Assembly (NCBI GenBank): GCA_042140185.1
Contig: CP159477.1
Coordinates: 806,001 to 870,000, forward strand
Length of the DNA stretch: 64,000 nt
Source of the DNA: JANSXG01 sp024743075
Lineage (GTDB): Bacteria > Planctomycetota > Phycisphaerae > Phycisphaerales > UBA1924
Reading direction: 5' to 3'
This document shows positions 47,336 to 57,463 of this stretch, one piece after another. Made by a program: the position numbers and the translations under genes. The notes under the pieces are model-generated. The model had not been told where the DNA came from. It saw only the letters and a list, made by a program, of their open reading frames with translations, and ran no database searches. Position 1 is the first letter of the stretch. Each line of letters starts with the position of its first letter.

Positions 47336-47410
47336 GGCGCGAAGGCGTCTGAAGGGGTGGATTCGGGCGGTTTGGGGATTACTGGGTCGGCCTTTGGGGC
47401 TCCGGTCGGG

Positions 47411-50296
47411 TTACTTGCCGTCGTACCAAGAATTCGCCCAGCCGATGTCGACCTTCAGGGGCACGGAGAGTTCCATGGCGGTCTCCATGGACTGTCGGAC
47501 GGTGCGGCTGACGGCCTCGGCCTGAGCCTCCGGGGCTTCGAGGACGAGTTCGTCGTGGATCTGCAGGAGCAGCCGGGCGTCCGGATGGGAGTTGGGGAGT
47601 TCGCGGTAGAGGTTGATCATCGCGAGTTTGATGAGGTCGGCGGCGGAGCCCTGGACGACGGTGTTGATGGCGGTGCGTTCGGCGAAGGCACGTCGGGCGG
47701 GCTGGTTGCTTCCGATGTCGGGGATCGGGCGACGCCGGTGCAGGATGGTTTCGACGGCGCCGGTGGATTTGGCTTCGTCGACGCACTGGTCGAGGAAGGT
47801 GGTGATGCCGGGGAAGCGGGCCTTGTATTCGTCGATGATCTCGGCGGCTTCGGAGTTGCCGATGCCGAGGCGTCGGGCGAGGCCGAAAGCGGTGATGCCG
47901 TAGACGATGCCGAAGTTGACCATTTTGGCGCCGGACCGCTGCTCGTCGGTGACCTGCTCGGGCGAAATGCCGTGGATCTGGGCGGCGACGGCTCGGTGGA
48001 TGTCGGCGTCGGCGTGGAAGGCGTCGATGAGGGCCTCGTCCCCAGAGAGGTGGGCGAGCAGGCGGAGTTCGATCTGGGAGTAGTCGGCAGAGATGAGGAC
48101 CGAGCCCTCGGGTGCGACGAAGGCGCGCCGGATCTCGCGCCCGATGGGCGTGCGGATGGGGATGTTCTGGAGGTTCGGGTCGGACGAACTCAGGCGCCCG
48201 GTGACGGCGACGGTCTGGTTGAAGCTGGGGTGGATGCGGTGCGTCTCGGGATGGATGGCCTCCTTCAATGCGAGGAGGTATGTGGAGACGAGCTTGGTGA
48301 GCTGGCGGTACTCGACGATGAGGGCCGGGATCGGGCTGTCGATGGTGGGGTCGAGCGCGAGCTTTTCGAGGGTCTCGGCGTCGGTGGAATAGCCGGTCTT
48401 GATCTTCTTCAGGGGCTTGATCCCGAGGCCGGGCTCGGCGTCATCGGGTTTGTTGAAAAGGATGGCCGAGAGTTGCTTGGGCGAATCAGGGTTGAAGGGA
48501 CGCGGTGCGGCGTCTTCGAGTTGGGCCTTGAGTTCCTCGATACGGACCATCAGCCGCTCGCGCTGGCGGTCGAGTTCGTCGGGGTCGCAGAGGATGCCGT
48601 TGAACTCGAGTTCAGCGAGCACCGCGACCAGGGGCATCTCGACATCATCGAAGAGTTCGCGCAGGTCGCCGGAGAGCTGCGGCATCAGGGCGTGGTAGAG
48701 GCGGAGGGAAACATCGGCGTCTTCGGCGGCGTACTCGGCGGCGGTATCGAGCGGGACCTCGTCGAAGCGTTTTTGGTTCTTGCCGGTGCCGATCAGGTCT
48801 TTGATGGGGATGCAGGAGTGGCCGAGCTCGGCGAGGGCGAGAGCGTCCATCGAGTGTGAGGAGCGCGAAGCGTCGATGAGGTAAGAGGCGACCATCGTGT
48901 CGCAGGCGATGCCGCCGAGGCGGATGCCGGCGCGCCGGAGGACGAGCAGGTCGTACTTGAGGTTGTGACCGGTCTTGGGGTGCTTGTCCGATTCGAGGAT
49001 CGGGCGGAGCGTACCAAGGACGGTGTCGGCGTCGAGGTGCGAGACGGGATCCGGCGATCGGACGGGGACGTACCACGCGCTGCCGGGTTCGGTGGCGAAG
49101 CTGAGGCCGACGAGTTCGGCCTGCATGGCGTGGATCGAGGTGGTTTCGGTGTCGACGGCGATGAGGTCGGCGGCTTTGAGGGCTTTGGCGAGTTGCTTGA
49201 GTTGCGTCTTCGTGGAGACAGTTTCGTATTTGGTGTCGCGAGCGCGATGCGCGTTGAGCGTCTCGCTGACTTCTTCCGAGTCGCTTGCGGCGAAAAGCGT
49301 GCCCTCGGCCTCGTCTCGGGTTGCGGCTTTGGATTTCGCCGTCGGCTTTGCCTCAACAGTTGAAGCAGCATCGGACGGTGTTCCGCCGAGCAGCGACTTC
49401 AGTTCACTCTGGTAGCGACCGAAGCCGAGTTCCTCGAGCAGCGGCTGCAGCGCGACGATGTTGAACTGCGCGGTCGAAGCGGTCTCGAGGTCGAAGGGCA
49501 GGTCGAGATCGTCGCGCAGTTGGACGAGCTTCTTGGAAAGTGGGAGGGTTTCGGCCGCCGCGGCGATGTTCTCGCGGCGCTTGCCCTTTATTTTCCAGTC
49601 CTTCTTCGGGGCATCGGATGTGGCCTCGGCGATGACGGCGTCGAGGGAACCGAACTCGGAGATGAGCTGCGCGGCGGTCTTTGGGCCGACGCCGGGCACG
49701 CCGGGGACGTTGTCGACGGTGTCGCCCATGAGCGCGAGCATGTCGACGACCTGCTCGGGGGTAACGCCCTTGTCCTCGAGGAGTTTGGCGACATCGATGT
49801 GCTCATCGGTGTGAACATCGAACATCTCCACGCCGCCCATCTCGTCGTCGGTGGGGGTGAGGAGCTGCTGCAGGTCCTTGTCCTTGGAGACGATGCGCAT
49901 GCGCACGCCGGGGGTTTCCTCGCCGATGCGCCTGGCGATGGTGGCGATCACGTCGTCGGCCTCATAGCCCTCAAGACCGAGGACGGGGATGCCGAGGGTC
50001 TCGAGGATGGAGACGCAGCGCTGGGCCTGCGGCTTGAGGTCGTCGGGCGGCTCGGAGCGGTTGGCCTTGTAGTCGGGGTAGAGCTCGGAGCGGAAGGTGC
50101 CGCGATCGCCGGAGACATCGGTGGCGACGACGAGGTAGTCCGGGCGATGGTTGGCGAGGAGTTTGAGGAGCATGCCGACGAAGCCGTAGGTGGCGTTGGT
50201 CGGTTCCTTGGTGACCGGTGAGGTCATCGGTGTGCGGATGGCGTGGTAGGCGCGAAAGAACTGTGCGTACGCGTCGATGATGTAGAGCGTCTTCAC
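47411..50296 (-). CDS. polA: DNA polymerase I
   Basis: 961 residues from the GTG at 50296, which overlaps the upstream gene's stop (GTGA). All three domains are present. The 5'-3' exonuclease (residues ~1-300) begins KTLYIIDAYAQFFRAYHAIR and has the GVGPKTAAQLI helix-hairpin region. The 3'-5' exonuclease appears intact, with VDTETTS, HNLKYDLLVL and EYAAEDADVSLRLY. The polymerase has motif A ISADYSQIELR, motif B KMVNFGIVYGIT and motif C LQIHDELVLE. It fills gaps and removes RNA primers. It is the last gene of a three-gene minus-strand run (M14 peptidase, GlmU-like, polA). Long plus-strand frames opposite it are shadows. Confidence 0.96.
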   Translation of the reverse strand: MKTLYIIDAYAQFFRAYHAIRTPMTSPVTKEPTNATYGFVGMLLKLLANHRPDYLVVATDVSGDRGTFRSELYPDYKANRSEPPDDLKPQAQRCVSILETLGIPVLGLEGYEADDVIATIARRIGEETPGVRMRIVSKDKDLQQLLTPTDDEMGGVEMFDVHTDEHIDVAKLLEDKGVTPEQVVDMLALMGDTVDNVPGVPGVGPKTAAQLISEFGSLDAVIAEATSDAPKKDWKIKGKRRENIAAAAETLPLSKKLVQLRDDLDLPFDLETASTAQFNIVALQPLLEELGFGRYQSELKSLLGGTPSDAASTVEAKPTAKSKAATRDEAEGTLFAASDSEEVSETLNAHRARDTKYETVSTKTQLKQLAKALKAADLIAVDTETTSIHAMQAELVGLSFATEPGSAWYVPVRSPDPVSHLDADTVLGTLRPILESDKHPKTGHNLKYDLLVLRRAGIRLGGIACDTMVASYLIDASRSSHSMDALALAELGHSCIPIKDLIGTGKNQKRFDEVPLDTAAEYAAEDADVSLRLYHALMPQLSGDLRELFDDVEMPLVAVLAELEFNGILCDPDELDRQRERLMVRIEELKAQLEDAAPRPFNPDSPKQLSAILFNKPDDAEPGLGIKPLKKIKTGYSTDAETLEKLALDPTIDSPIPALIVEYRQLTKLVSTYLLALKEAIHPETHRIHPSFNQTVAVTGRLSSSDPNLQNIPIRTPIGREIRRAFVAPEGSVLISADYSQIELRLLAHLSGDEALIDAFHADADIHRAVAAQIHGISPEQVTDEQRSGAKMVNFGIVYGITAFGLARRLGIGNSEAAEIIDEYKARFPGITTFLDQCVDEAKSTGAVETILHRRRPIPDIGSNQPARRAFAERTAINTVVQGSAADLIKLAMINLYRELPNSHPDARLLLQIHDELVLEAPEAQAEAVSRTVRQSMETAMELSVPLKVDIGWANSWYDGK

Positions 50297-51576
50297 GACT
50301 CGTCGCCTCCGCCGGCGGACGCGAGGGCGTTCAGGCGCGCGATGTATTCCTCGGAGGGCTCGATGCCGCGACGGCCCATGACGGTGCGAGCGATGTCGAT
50401 GAACTTGTTCATGCGGAAGCTTCGGATGCCGGTGTCGGTGCACCAGGCGAAGCGCTCGGTAAACGCCGGCGGCGCGGCGGTCGTGGCGATCATGGTGCCG
50501 GTCGAGAAGCACGAGCCGGTCATGATGGTCGTGTTGATCGCGGTCTTGGTGTGGTCGCCGACGAGGCAGCCGAGGAACTGCAGGCCGGTGCGCTGCTTGC
50601 GCCCGCCTTCGCTCGCGGGGACGGTCTGCATGACAACCTGGTCGTAGGTGTTGAGCAGGTTGGAGTTGGTGGTGTCGGCACCGAGGTTGGCCCACTCGCC
50701 GACCCAGCTGTCGCCGAGGTGGCCCTCGTGGGCCTTGTTGGCGAAGCCCTGGAAGATGGTGCCGCCGACTTCGCCGGCGACCTTGCAGATGGGCCCGATG
50801 GCGGTGTGCGGCTTGACGAGGGCGCGGTCGAGCACGGTGGACTGGATGCCGACGTAGGCGGGCCCACGGATGATGGCCTGCGGGCGGACGGTCGCGCCGT
50901 CGTCGATGACGATCGGGCCTTCGGAGGCGTCGAGGACGACGGTCGGGTAGATGATCGCGTCGGGCGCGATGCGGATGGAAGGTTCGTCATCGCCCTCGAT
51001 GGCGACGACGCCCTCGGGCAGTTCCTGGGAGTCGCCGGACAGAAGCATGGCCAGGTCGATGAGCATGGCGTGGTCGCGCATGGCGATCACATCCCACGGG
51101 TGGTGCATCAGCACGCGCTCGGGCGAGGCGGCGGTTTCGAGGTCGGCGGGGAGCGAGGAGAAGTCGCGGAGGAAGGCGATGGCGTCGTCGATCGACAGGT
51201 GCGCGCCGATGAGCGAGCCGGACTCGCCCTCGTGCTCGTCGATGAAGGCTTGGCCGACTTCGAGCTCGCCGAGGTTCGCCGGGGGAAGGACGGCTCGTCC
51301 GTTGATGACGAAGACCGAGTCGTCTTCCGAGACCTCGGCGCAGACGGCGCGGAGGTCTTCGGGGTTGACCGTGTAGCGAGAGCGCTCGGCGACGAGCGGC
51401 GCGATGTCGGCGGGCGCGATCAGGGCCGAGACCGGGCACTCGGCGACCTGCTCGAGCAGCACAGTGAGGCGCTCGCGGGTTGTCAGGGCACCGGTGCGGA
51501 TGTCGAAGGCGGCACGGAGGTCGGTGAGCGGGCGCAGATCGGCTGCGCCGTCGTCGTAAATGATGACGCTAGGCAT
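50293..51576 (-). CDS. GlmU-like sugar nucleotidyltransferase family protein
   Basis: 427 residues from the ATG at 51576. The N-terminal half (SVIIYDDGAADLRPLTDLRA) lacks the classical GxGTR pyrophosphorylase loop. The C-terminal half is a left-handed beta-helix with hexapeptide repeats (VVLDASEGPIVIDDGATVRP, GIQSTVLDRALVKPHTAIGP) and a segment shared with GlmU-like proteins of Bacteroidetes and planctomycetes (DSWVGEWANLGADTTNSNLL, YG-like NTYDQVVM). Members are annotated as putative sugar nucleotidyl transferases. Substrate unknown; a role in envelope sugar metabolism is inferred. Overlaps polA by four bases. Confidence 0.8.
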   Translation of the reverse strand: MPSVIIYDDGAADLRPLTDLRAAFDIRTGALTTRERLTVLLEQVAECPVSALIAPADIAPLVAERSRYTVNPEDLRAVCAEVSEDDSVFVINGRAVLPPANLGELEVGQAFIDEHEGESGSLIGAHLSIDDAIAFLRDFSSLPADLETAASPERVLMHHPWDVIAMRDHAMLIDLAMLLSGDSQELPEGVVAIEGDDEPSIRIAPDAIIYPTVVLDASEGPIVIDDGATVRPQAIIRGPAYVGIQSTVLDRALVKPHTAIGPICKVAGEVGGTIFQGFANKAHEGHLGDSWVGEWANLGADTTNSNLLNTYDQVVMQTVPASEGGRKQRTGLQFLGCLVGDHTKTAINTTIMTGSCFSTGTMIATTAAPPAFTERFAWCTDTGIRSFRMNKFIDIARTVMGRRGIEPSEEYIARLNALASAGGGDES

Positions 51577-51598
51577 GTGGGCAGTGTAGCCGCTCTGC

Positions 51599-54435
51599 TC
51601 AGTCGTCCCGAGAACCGGCCAGTCCCTCGCCGTGCTCGTCCTCATCCTCGCCAAGCGGCTGGGCTCCGGACATTGACGGTCCGAGGTGGATGGCATTCAG
51701 CAGCACGCGCATGCCGGCGTGGTTCATGCCCCGGTTGGTCGGGTCGCTGGCAAAGCAGACGACGTTGCCGCGCCCGATGCGGTGGTGGGTGACGGCGGGT
51801 TGGCCGGAGAGGCGCTGGAGGTTTGATGGGGAGATGCTGCCACCGATGCGCGGGGCGAAGGTCTGCGACTCGACGTCGTCGGTGGGAGTGAACTCGCCGA
51901 ACCGGGCGAGGACATAGCCGCCCGAGTCCACTGGCAGCGGGGAGCCGGAAAACACGTGGAAGCCGACGCGCTCGTCGAGGCCGGCGCTCAGGGGGTGGGT
52001 GGTGTCGATGGTCGCGGCGATCAGCGCGCGGGCACGCGCCGGTCCACTCCCCGGACCTCGCGCTGGGCGTAGGTGAGGGTGTGGACATCGGCGGATTTGG
52101 TCTGGTCGGTGGTGTCCCAGGGGAGCGGTTCGGCATCGGAGTCGGCGTCGACGTTCTCATCGGAGTCGAGGCCGACGAGCTCGGAGGAGGCCCAGCGGGC
52201 CGAGCGGTCGAGCGCGACGACCGTGCCGCCGGAGCGGACCCAGGACTTCAGGGCGTCGAGCGTCGAGCCGGAGATGGTCGAGCCGAGCCAGCCGCTGGGG
52301 AGCACGAGCACGTTGACGTCCTCCCAGTCGACAGAGCCGAGGCTGTCGACGTTGACGGCGGTGTAGTCGGTGGGGGAGACGTGGTCGAGCATATGCCAGG
52401 TATGGCCGAAACTCAGCGAACTCAGCGGCGAGCCGGAAGCGAGGACGATCTTCGCGGGCATGAAGCGCCGGTTGGCGTTGTTGCCGATGGCCGGGCCGGA
52501 GGCGGGGTAGCCGCTATTGGTCATGTGGATGGAGAAGCCCTTGCCGAAGGCGCGGTTCGCGAAGTCGCGGGTGTTGTCAGCATCGTTGCGACTGGGCATA
52601 ACGAGAAGCGAGCCAGACGGCACGGTCTCACCGGATTCGAGCGTGATGGCGTCGCCGGTCAGGCGCGCGACGAGGTTGTGCTCCGCGGCGAGCGCGAGGG
52701 CCTGCGGGAACCGGTGATCGTCGGACGGGATGAAGAACGCGTAGCTGCTGGCAAAATCAGCCGGGTCGGCCAGCGCGAGGTGCGCGTGCGGCTCGTAGTT
52801 CTCGACGGGCTCCAGCGAATCGCTGGCGATCGGCTCGGTGAGTTCCATCGCGTCGAGGCCGAGCATGACAGGGTAGGACCAGCTGGTGATGTCGTAGGTG
52901 TCGCGGTCCTCGACCATGGTCTCGCGCTCCAGGGTGGTAAGGATGTAGCGACCCATCGGCTGCGCGGTCGGGATAAACCATGAGTCCGCATCGAGTGAGA
53001 CGGTCTGCTCCTCAGCGGAGAACGGCGGGTAATAGGTGCGCACGGTCTCGCCCGGCACCTCGACGCTTCGGGTCAGGCGATGGACCTCAAAGCCGTGGAG
53101 CGAGCAAAGGTCCCAGAGCTTGGCGAGCTTGGCGGGGTCGTTGTCGGCGTCGAAGACGAAGCCGGCGATGGTGTCGGAGGGACCGGCGTTCGAGTCGCGG
53201 AAGTAGCGGGCGAAGCGCTCGATCTGGGCCTGGCGGTTCTGGGCGGTGTGCTCGATGTAGGACATCGCGGTGATGTAGTGGTTCCGCGCACGGTCCTGCA
53301 GGGAGAGGTTGTAGCCGGGCGTGTTCGCGGCTTCGACGTCGATGGTCAGCCCGGCCCGTCCGTGCCCGGCCTGCTCGGTGAGCAGGGAGATCGCGCCGTG
53401 GTAGACGGGCGTGACCTTGCCGTAGCCGGGGTAGAGGTAGTCGAAGCGCTCCTTGGTGGCGTAGGGCAGGCCGTTGCGATCGAAGGCCTCAGCGCTGGCA
53501 CGCCCGAGGCGGTCGAACCAGTCCTTGGACTCGGCGGGGATGTTCATGTTGTAGGGCGTGTCGCCGGCGCCGAGGAAGTACGGGGAGTGCATGCCCTGCT
53601 CGTGGTAGTCGATGTGGACCTGCGGCATGTACTGCCGGTACATGGCCATGCGGGCGCGGGATTCCGGCTGCGTGCCCCAGACCCAGTCTCGGTTGAGGTC
53701 GAAGAGGTAATGGTTGGCGCGACCGGAGGGCCACGGCTCGTCGTGCTCGCGTGCATCGGGGTTGGGGTCGGGGGTGGCGCCGACGATCTGGTCGTACCAG
53801 TTGATGTAGCGCGAGCGTCCGTCGGGGTTGAGGCAGGGGTCGATGACGACGACGACGTTCTCGAGCATGCGCTCGACCTCGGGGTTGGTCGAGGCGGCGA
53901 GGGCGTAGGCGACTTCCTGCGCGGCCTCGGTGCAAGAGGCCTCGTTGCCGTGGACGTTGAAGCTCAGCCAGACGACGGCGGGGTTGGAGCCGGCGATCTC
54001 GAGCATGCGCGCCGAGTCGAGCTGGTCCGGGTTCGCGAGCGAGCGGTTGCGCTCGAGGATGCTGTCGAGGCGTGAGAGGTTACGCGGCGAGGAGATGGTC
54101 AGGATGCCGAGTTCGCGGCGCTGGTGGGTCTGGCCGTAGCGGGTGTAGAGGACGCGATCAGAGGCGTCGGCGAGGGCCTTGGCGTAGGCGACAGTGTCGC
54201 TGTGGCGGGTGAAGTGTTCGCCGGTGGCGTAGCCGAGGAAGTCCTTTACGCTGGGGACGGCGTCGTTGTAGGTGAGGTTGCCGGTCATGCCGTCGAACCG
54301 GAAGTTGAACGGCTGCTCGCCCGCGGGGACGGGCGAGGCGGACGGGAGCGAAGACGGGCTGCCAGCTGCGGCGGCGATGTCCTGAGCGAGCAGACCACAG
54401 AGCACGAGAGGCAGGACTGACATCGATCGACGCAT
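51599..54435 (-). CDS. Secreted M14-type zinc carboxypeptidase, frameshifted near its 3' end
   Basis: The ATG at 54435 follows GAGGAGA and begins a signal peptide (SVLPLVLCGLLAQDIAAAAG). The M14 catalytic region is clear: zinc ligands in LSFNVHGNEASCTEAAQEVA (HxxE, near residue 140) and the third ligand in QVHIDYHEQGMHSPY near 265. The first frame stops at 52021 after REVRGVDRRVPAR. The natural continuation (IAATIDTTHPLSAGLDERVG, VFSGSPLPVDSGGYVLARFG) is read in a second frame to 51599. Restoring one GC unit in the GCGCGC run at 52024-52030 gives about 945 residues. The C-terminal half resembles glutamine-amidotransferase-like or beta-propeller tails of large M14 peptidases. The gene starts the polA operon. 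Confidence 0.85.
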
Positions 54436-54518
54436 GGTGGAATCTCCTCGCAAACAGACGGAATTGGTCGGACGAAAGCCCGATCCTAGCGTGGGATACC
54501 AGCGGTGCCACTCGCGGT

Positions 54519-55675
54519 TTACGCGGAGTCGGGGCGAAATTCGGGGTTCGCCGTCGCCTGCGCGGCGGTCTGGGCAAGTCGTTCTTTCACCCAGCGACTG
54601 AACAGCCGGTAGATGAAGTAGAAGACGGCGATGCCCACGGCGACGCTGATGCCGATGCGCAGTGCCCGCCGGCCGACTTGGCCTCGGCGATCTCGCCGAT
54701 GCCCACGCCGAGGAAGACGGCGATCAGCGTGCGCGGGGCGATGCCGACGAGTGTGCCGACGAAATAGGGCACGAAGCGAACGTGCAGCGACGACATGATC
54801 AGGTTCGTGAGCGCGAACGGGGAGTTCGGTGGGATGCGGATCAGCGTGACGGCGACGAGTTCGTCCTTGAGTGAGCGATCGACGATGGCCGAGCGGATGA
54901 GTTTGACGCGCGGGTTGGCCTCGACGACGCGCATGACGCGTTTGCGTGCGAGCAGGATGCCCCAGCCGTACCCGACGAGCGCACCGAAGGTGACGCCGAA
55001 CATGGCGACCAGCGAGCCCCATACCGGTCCGAAGAACACGCCGGAGGCGAAGGAGAGGGCGTAGGTCGGGAGCAGGGCCGAGCCGGTGAAGAGGGCGAAG
55101 AGCAGGGCGATGATCAGCGCGGCGAGGGCGATGCCGGCGGTGTCGATGAGTTCGCCGACGAGCGAACGCTGGCGGGTGAGCTCGAAAGCGGGGGCTTGCG
55201 CTCCCGGTGAGCCGATCGCCACGGATGCGCCGCGATCGGTTTCGGCGAGCGTGACGTCGTAGGTGGCGCCCTGTTCGGAGGTGGCCTGTGCGCTGGCGGG
55301 CAGATCGCGATCGGCGAGCGTGAAGGCGAGGTCGATGTCGTTCCACGACGCCTGGCCGGTGACCGGCGGCGTCAGGTCGTCGTCGACGCGGATCTTGAGG
55401 GAGAGCCCCTCGCCGGACCAGTCGCCCGCGAGGGGGTGGTAGTCGGCGGACGCGGGGTCGTCGTAGTTGGCGTTGGCGTTGAAGGCGCTGACGGCGCCAT
55501 AGCCGAGGACGAACGTGCCGAAGATCGCCGGGGCCGAGAGCGAGAGCAGGATCAGAATGCCGACGACCGGGCCGAGCTGCCTGAAGTACTCGGTCAGCGT
55601 CGGGTGGGGCGGCAGGGAATCCGGCGCGACGGGGGTATCCGGCGTCTCGGGCTGGGCGGGTTCGGCCGGGTCCAT
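54519..55675 (-). CDS. VTT/DedA-like (TVP38/TMEM64-type) membrane protein, frameshifted near its 3' end
   Basis: ATG at 55675. A Pro-rich start is followed by one TM (~33-58) and an extracytoplasmic beta-rich insert (~65-165). Then comes the VTT domain: PTYALSFASGVFFGPVWGSL, FGALVGYGWGILLARKRVM, LIRIPPNSPFALTNLIMSSL, FVGTLVGIAPRTLIAVFLGV. The first frame ends in Ser-rich nonsense after GEIAEAKSAGG. The real ending (ALRIGISVAVGIAVFYFIYR, LFSRWVKERL) is in another frame and stops at 54519. One extra base in the G run at 54664-54670 restores ~385 residues. The family is linked to lipid scrambling or transport. The large insert between TM1 and the VTT domain is unusual. Confidence 0.8.
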
Positions 55676-55727
55676 GCGTGCATCCTTGACGCGGCCTACG
55701 GATTCGGCCGGAACATGGCGAAAAAAG

Positions 55728-55814
55728 CGGTGCGGGTGGGATTCGAACCCACGAAACCCTTTCGGGTTTACTCGATTTCAAGTCGAGCGCCTTCAGCCGC
55801 TCGGCCACCGCACC
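55728..55814 (-). tRNA. tRNA-Ser (anticodon UGA)
   Basis: 87 bases. Acceptor GGTGCGG/CCGCACC, anticodon stem CTCGA/TCGAG with loop CTTGAAA (anticodon TGA), long variable arm with stem AACCC-GAAA-GGGTT, and T arm GTGGG-TTCGAAT-CCCAC. The CCA end is not encoded. Confidence 0.97.
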
Positions 55815-55889
55815 GGGGGAGGGGCATCGTAGCATCGGGGGACGATCATGGCTGCCGAGCCGGAATGATGCGCAGCGGAGGACAGATAC

Positions 55890-56582
55890 ATGTGCGGACG
55901 CTTCACCCGTGAGTTCTCCTGGCGACAGGTCCACGACTTCCTGGACCTCAAGTTCCCCGAAGGCGTCGTCACGCAGTCCGATCCGGAGCTGGACCGGTCG
56001 TACAACGTCGCGCCGACGCAGCCGAGTCTGATCGGGTCGATCGACGAAGACTCGGGTGGGCTTGAGTTGGTCGCGCGACGGTGGGGCCTCATCCCGCATT
56101 GGGCGAAGAGTGCGTCGATGGGCAGCCGCATGATCAATGCCCGATCGGAGACGGCGTCATCCAAGCCCGCGTTCCGTGTGGCGTTCTCACGCCGGCGCTG
56201 CGTTGTTCCGGTTTCGAGCTTCTACGAGTGGGAGAAGATCGAGGGCGAGAAGCGAAAGCAGCCCTGGCGGATTCTGCGAGCCGACGATGAAATCCTGCTC
56301 TTCGCGGGGCTCTGGGAGCCTCCGAACGAGCACGCGCCCGACGGCAGCTTCACGATTCTGACGACCGAGGCGAACGCGTTCATGGGCGAGATCCACGATC
56401 GCATGCCGGTGATCCTCGAGCCGGAGGATATCGCCCGCTGGTGTGACCCGAACGCCGATAAAGCCGCGGCAGGAAATCTCCTGCGGCCCGCGAGCGACGG
56501 CGTGCTGCAGCGTCACCCGGTTTCAACGCGCGTGAACAGCCCGAGGAACGACGATGCCGATCTGGTACAGCCGACCGGCTAG
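55890..56582 (+). CDS. yedK: SRAP domain protein (YedK/HMCES)
   Basis: 230 residues from the ATG at 55890. The catalytic cysteine is residue 2 (MCGRFTREF). Other family signatures are SYNVAPTQP, RWGLIPHWAK, NARSETASSKPAFR, RRCVVPVSSFYEWEK and the active-site His in IHDRMPVIL. SRAP proteins form a covalent thiazolidine crosslink with abasic sites in single-stranded DNA and so protect stalled forks. The stop codon overlaps that of the convergent SpoIIE-type gene. Confidence 0.93.
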   Translation: MCGRFTREFSWRQVHDFLDLKFPEGVVTQSDPELDRSYNVAPTQPSLIGSIDEDSGGLELVARRWGLIPHWAKSASMGSRMINARSETASSKPAFRVAFSRRRCVVPVSSFYEWEKIEGEKRKQPWRILRADDEILLFAGLWEPPNEHAPDGSFTILTTEANAFMGEIHDRMPVILEPEDIARWCDPNADKAAAGNLLRPASDGVLQRHPVSTRVNSPRNDDADLVQPTG

Positions 56583-57350
56583 ACCCGTTCGATGATGGCG
56601 ATGCTGGCGTCGTCGAGGAGCGATGCGGTTTCGCTGTGCTGGCGGGCCGCGCGGATGACCGAGTCCGCGGCGTCGCTGGCGGCATCGCGCACCGCGCCGA
56701 GCAGGCGACGCAGGCCGAATTCCTCGCCATTGCGGTCGCGCTGCTCGACGATGCCGTCGGAGAAGAGCACGAGTCGGTCGCCCCGCTCGAGGGTGATCTG
56801 TTCCGGGGTGTAGTCGATGGCGGGGTCGATGCCGATGGGGATGTTGCCGATAGGCGAGATCGCCCGGAGGTGGCCCTCGGCGTCGAGGATGAACCAGTGG
56901 CCGTGCCCGGCGTCGATGAACGACAGGGCTCCGTTGGCACCGAAGCTGCCGATCCAGAGCGAGACGAAGCGGGGGCGACTGCGCAGTGCGTGAGCAGGGC
57001 GTTAGCGCGCCGGACGAGGGCGGAGGGCGTGCGATCGGCGTCCTTGTGCGCAGAACGGTGCGGGTGAGCGAGCTGGTCATGGCGGCGCGGAAGCCGTGCC
57101 CGGACGCATCACCGAAGCACACGGTCGCCAGGCCATCGGCGGCCGGGATGAAATCGATGAGGTCGCCGGAGAGCAGGGGGCCGGGGTCGGATGCGTGCTG
57201 GAAGCGGTACTCGCCGAAGGTGGTCCGAGCCGGGGCGTACAAGTCTGCGGACGGGAGGGGGGCCGCCGGAGTCGCTGTATAAAAGGCTCGGACTGGTTGG
57301 CGCACGGGAGGGGTCCTCGTTCGGCTCGTTGCTTGCCTCGATGGAAGCAT
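56579..57350 (-). CDS. SpoIIE/PP2C-type serine phosphatase, broken by two frameshifts
   Basis: The likely ATG is at 57350. The first part carries the PP2C/SpoIIE start (TFGEYRFQHASDPGPLLSGD, then LATVCFGDASGHGFRAAM with the metal-binding DASGHG). At about 57047-57052 the frame is lost; the middle (HKDADRTPSALVRRANALLT) is in a second frame. At about 56971-56975 it shifts again into a third frame (FVSLWIGSFGANGALSFIDA, LVLFSDGIVEQRDRNGEEFG, DDASIAIIERV) that ends at 56579. One GC unit and one G repair both. Metal residues of the C-terminal half (SDGI, DDAS) are intact. Such enzymes dephosphorylate anti-sigma-factor antagonists. No sensor domain is attached. Confidence 0.78.
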
Positions 57351-57463
57351 GCGCCGGATCCGAGCTTTTGCTCGAGATAGACCACCCGAAAGAAGGAAAT
57401 GAGGGGGCAGACATACCCATAAGGGAAAATGGGCAACGCGAGTCGGGTCCGAGAACAGCCCGA

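Noticed and set aside
47309..48859. A 516-codon plus-strand frame
   Set aside because: Gly/Val/Asp-rich shadow of polA on the opposite strand.
50551..51792. A 413-codon plus-strand frame
   Set aside because: Shadow of the GlmU-like gene; composition typical of antisense in GC-rich DNA.
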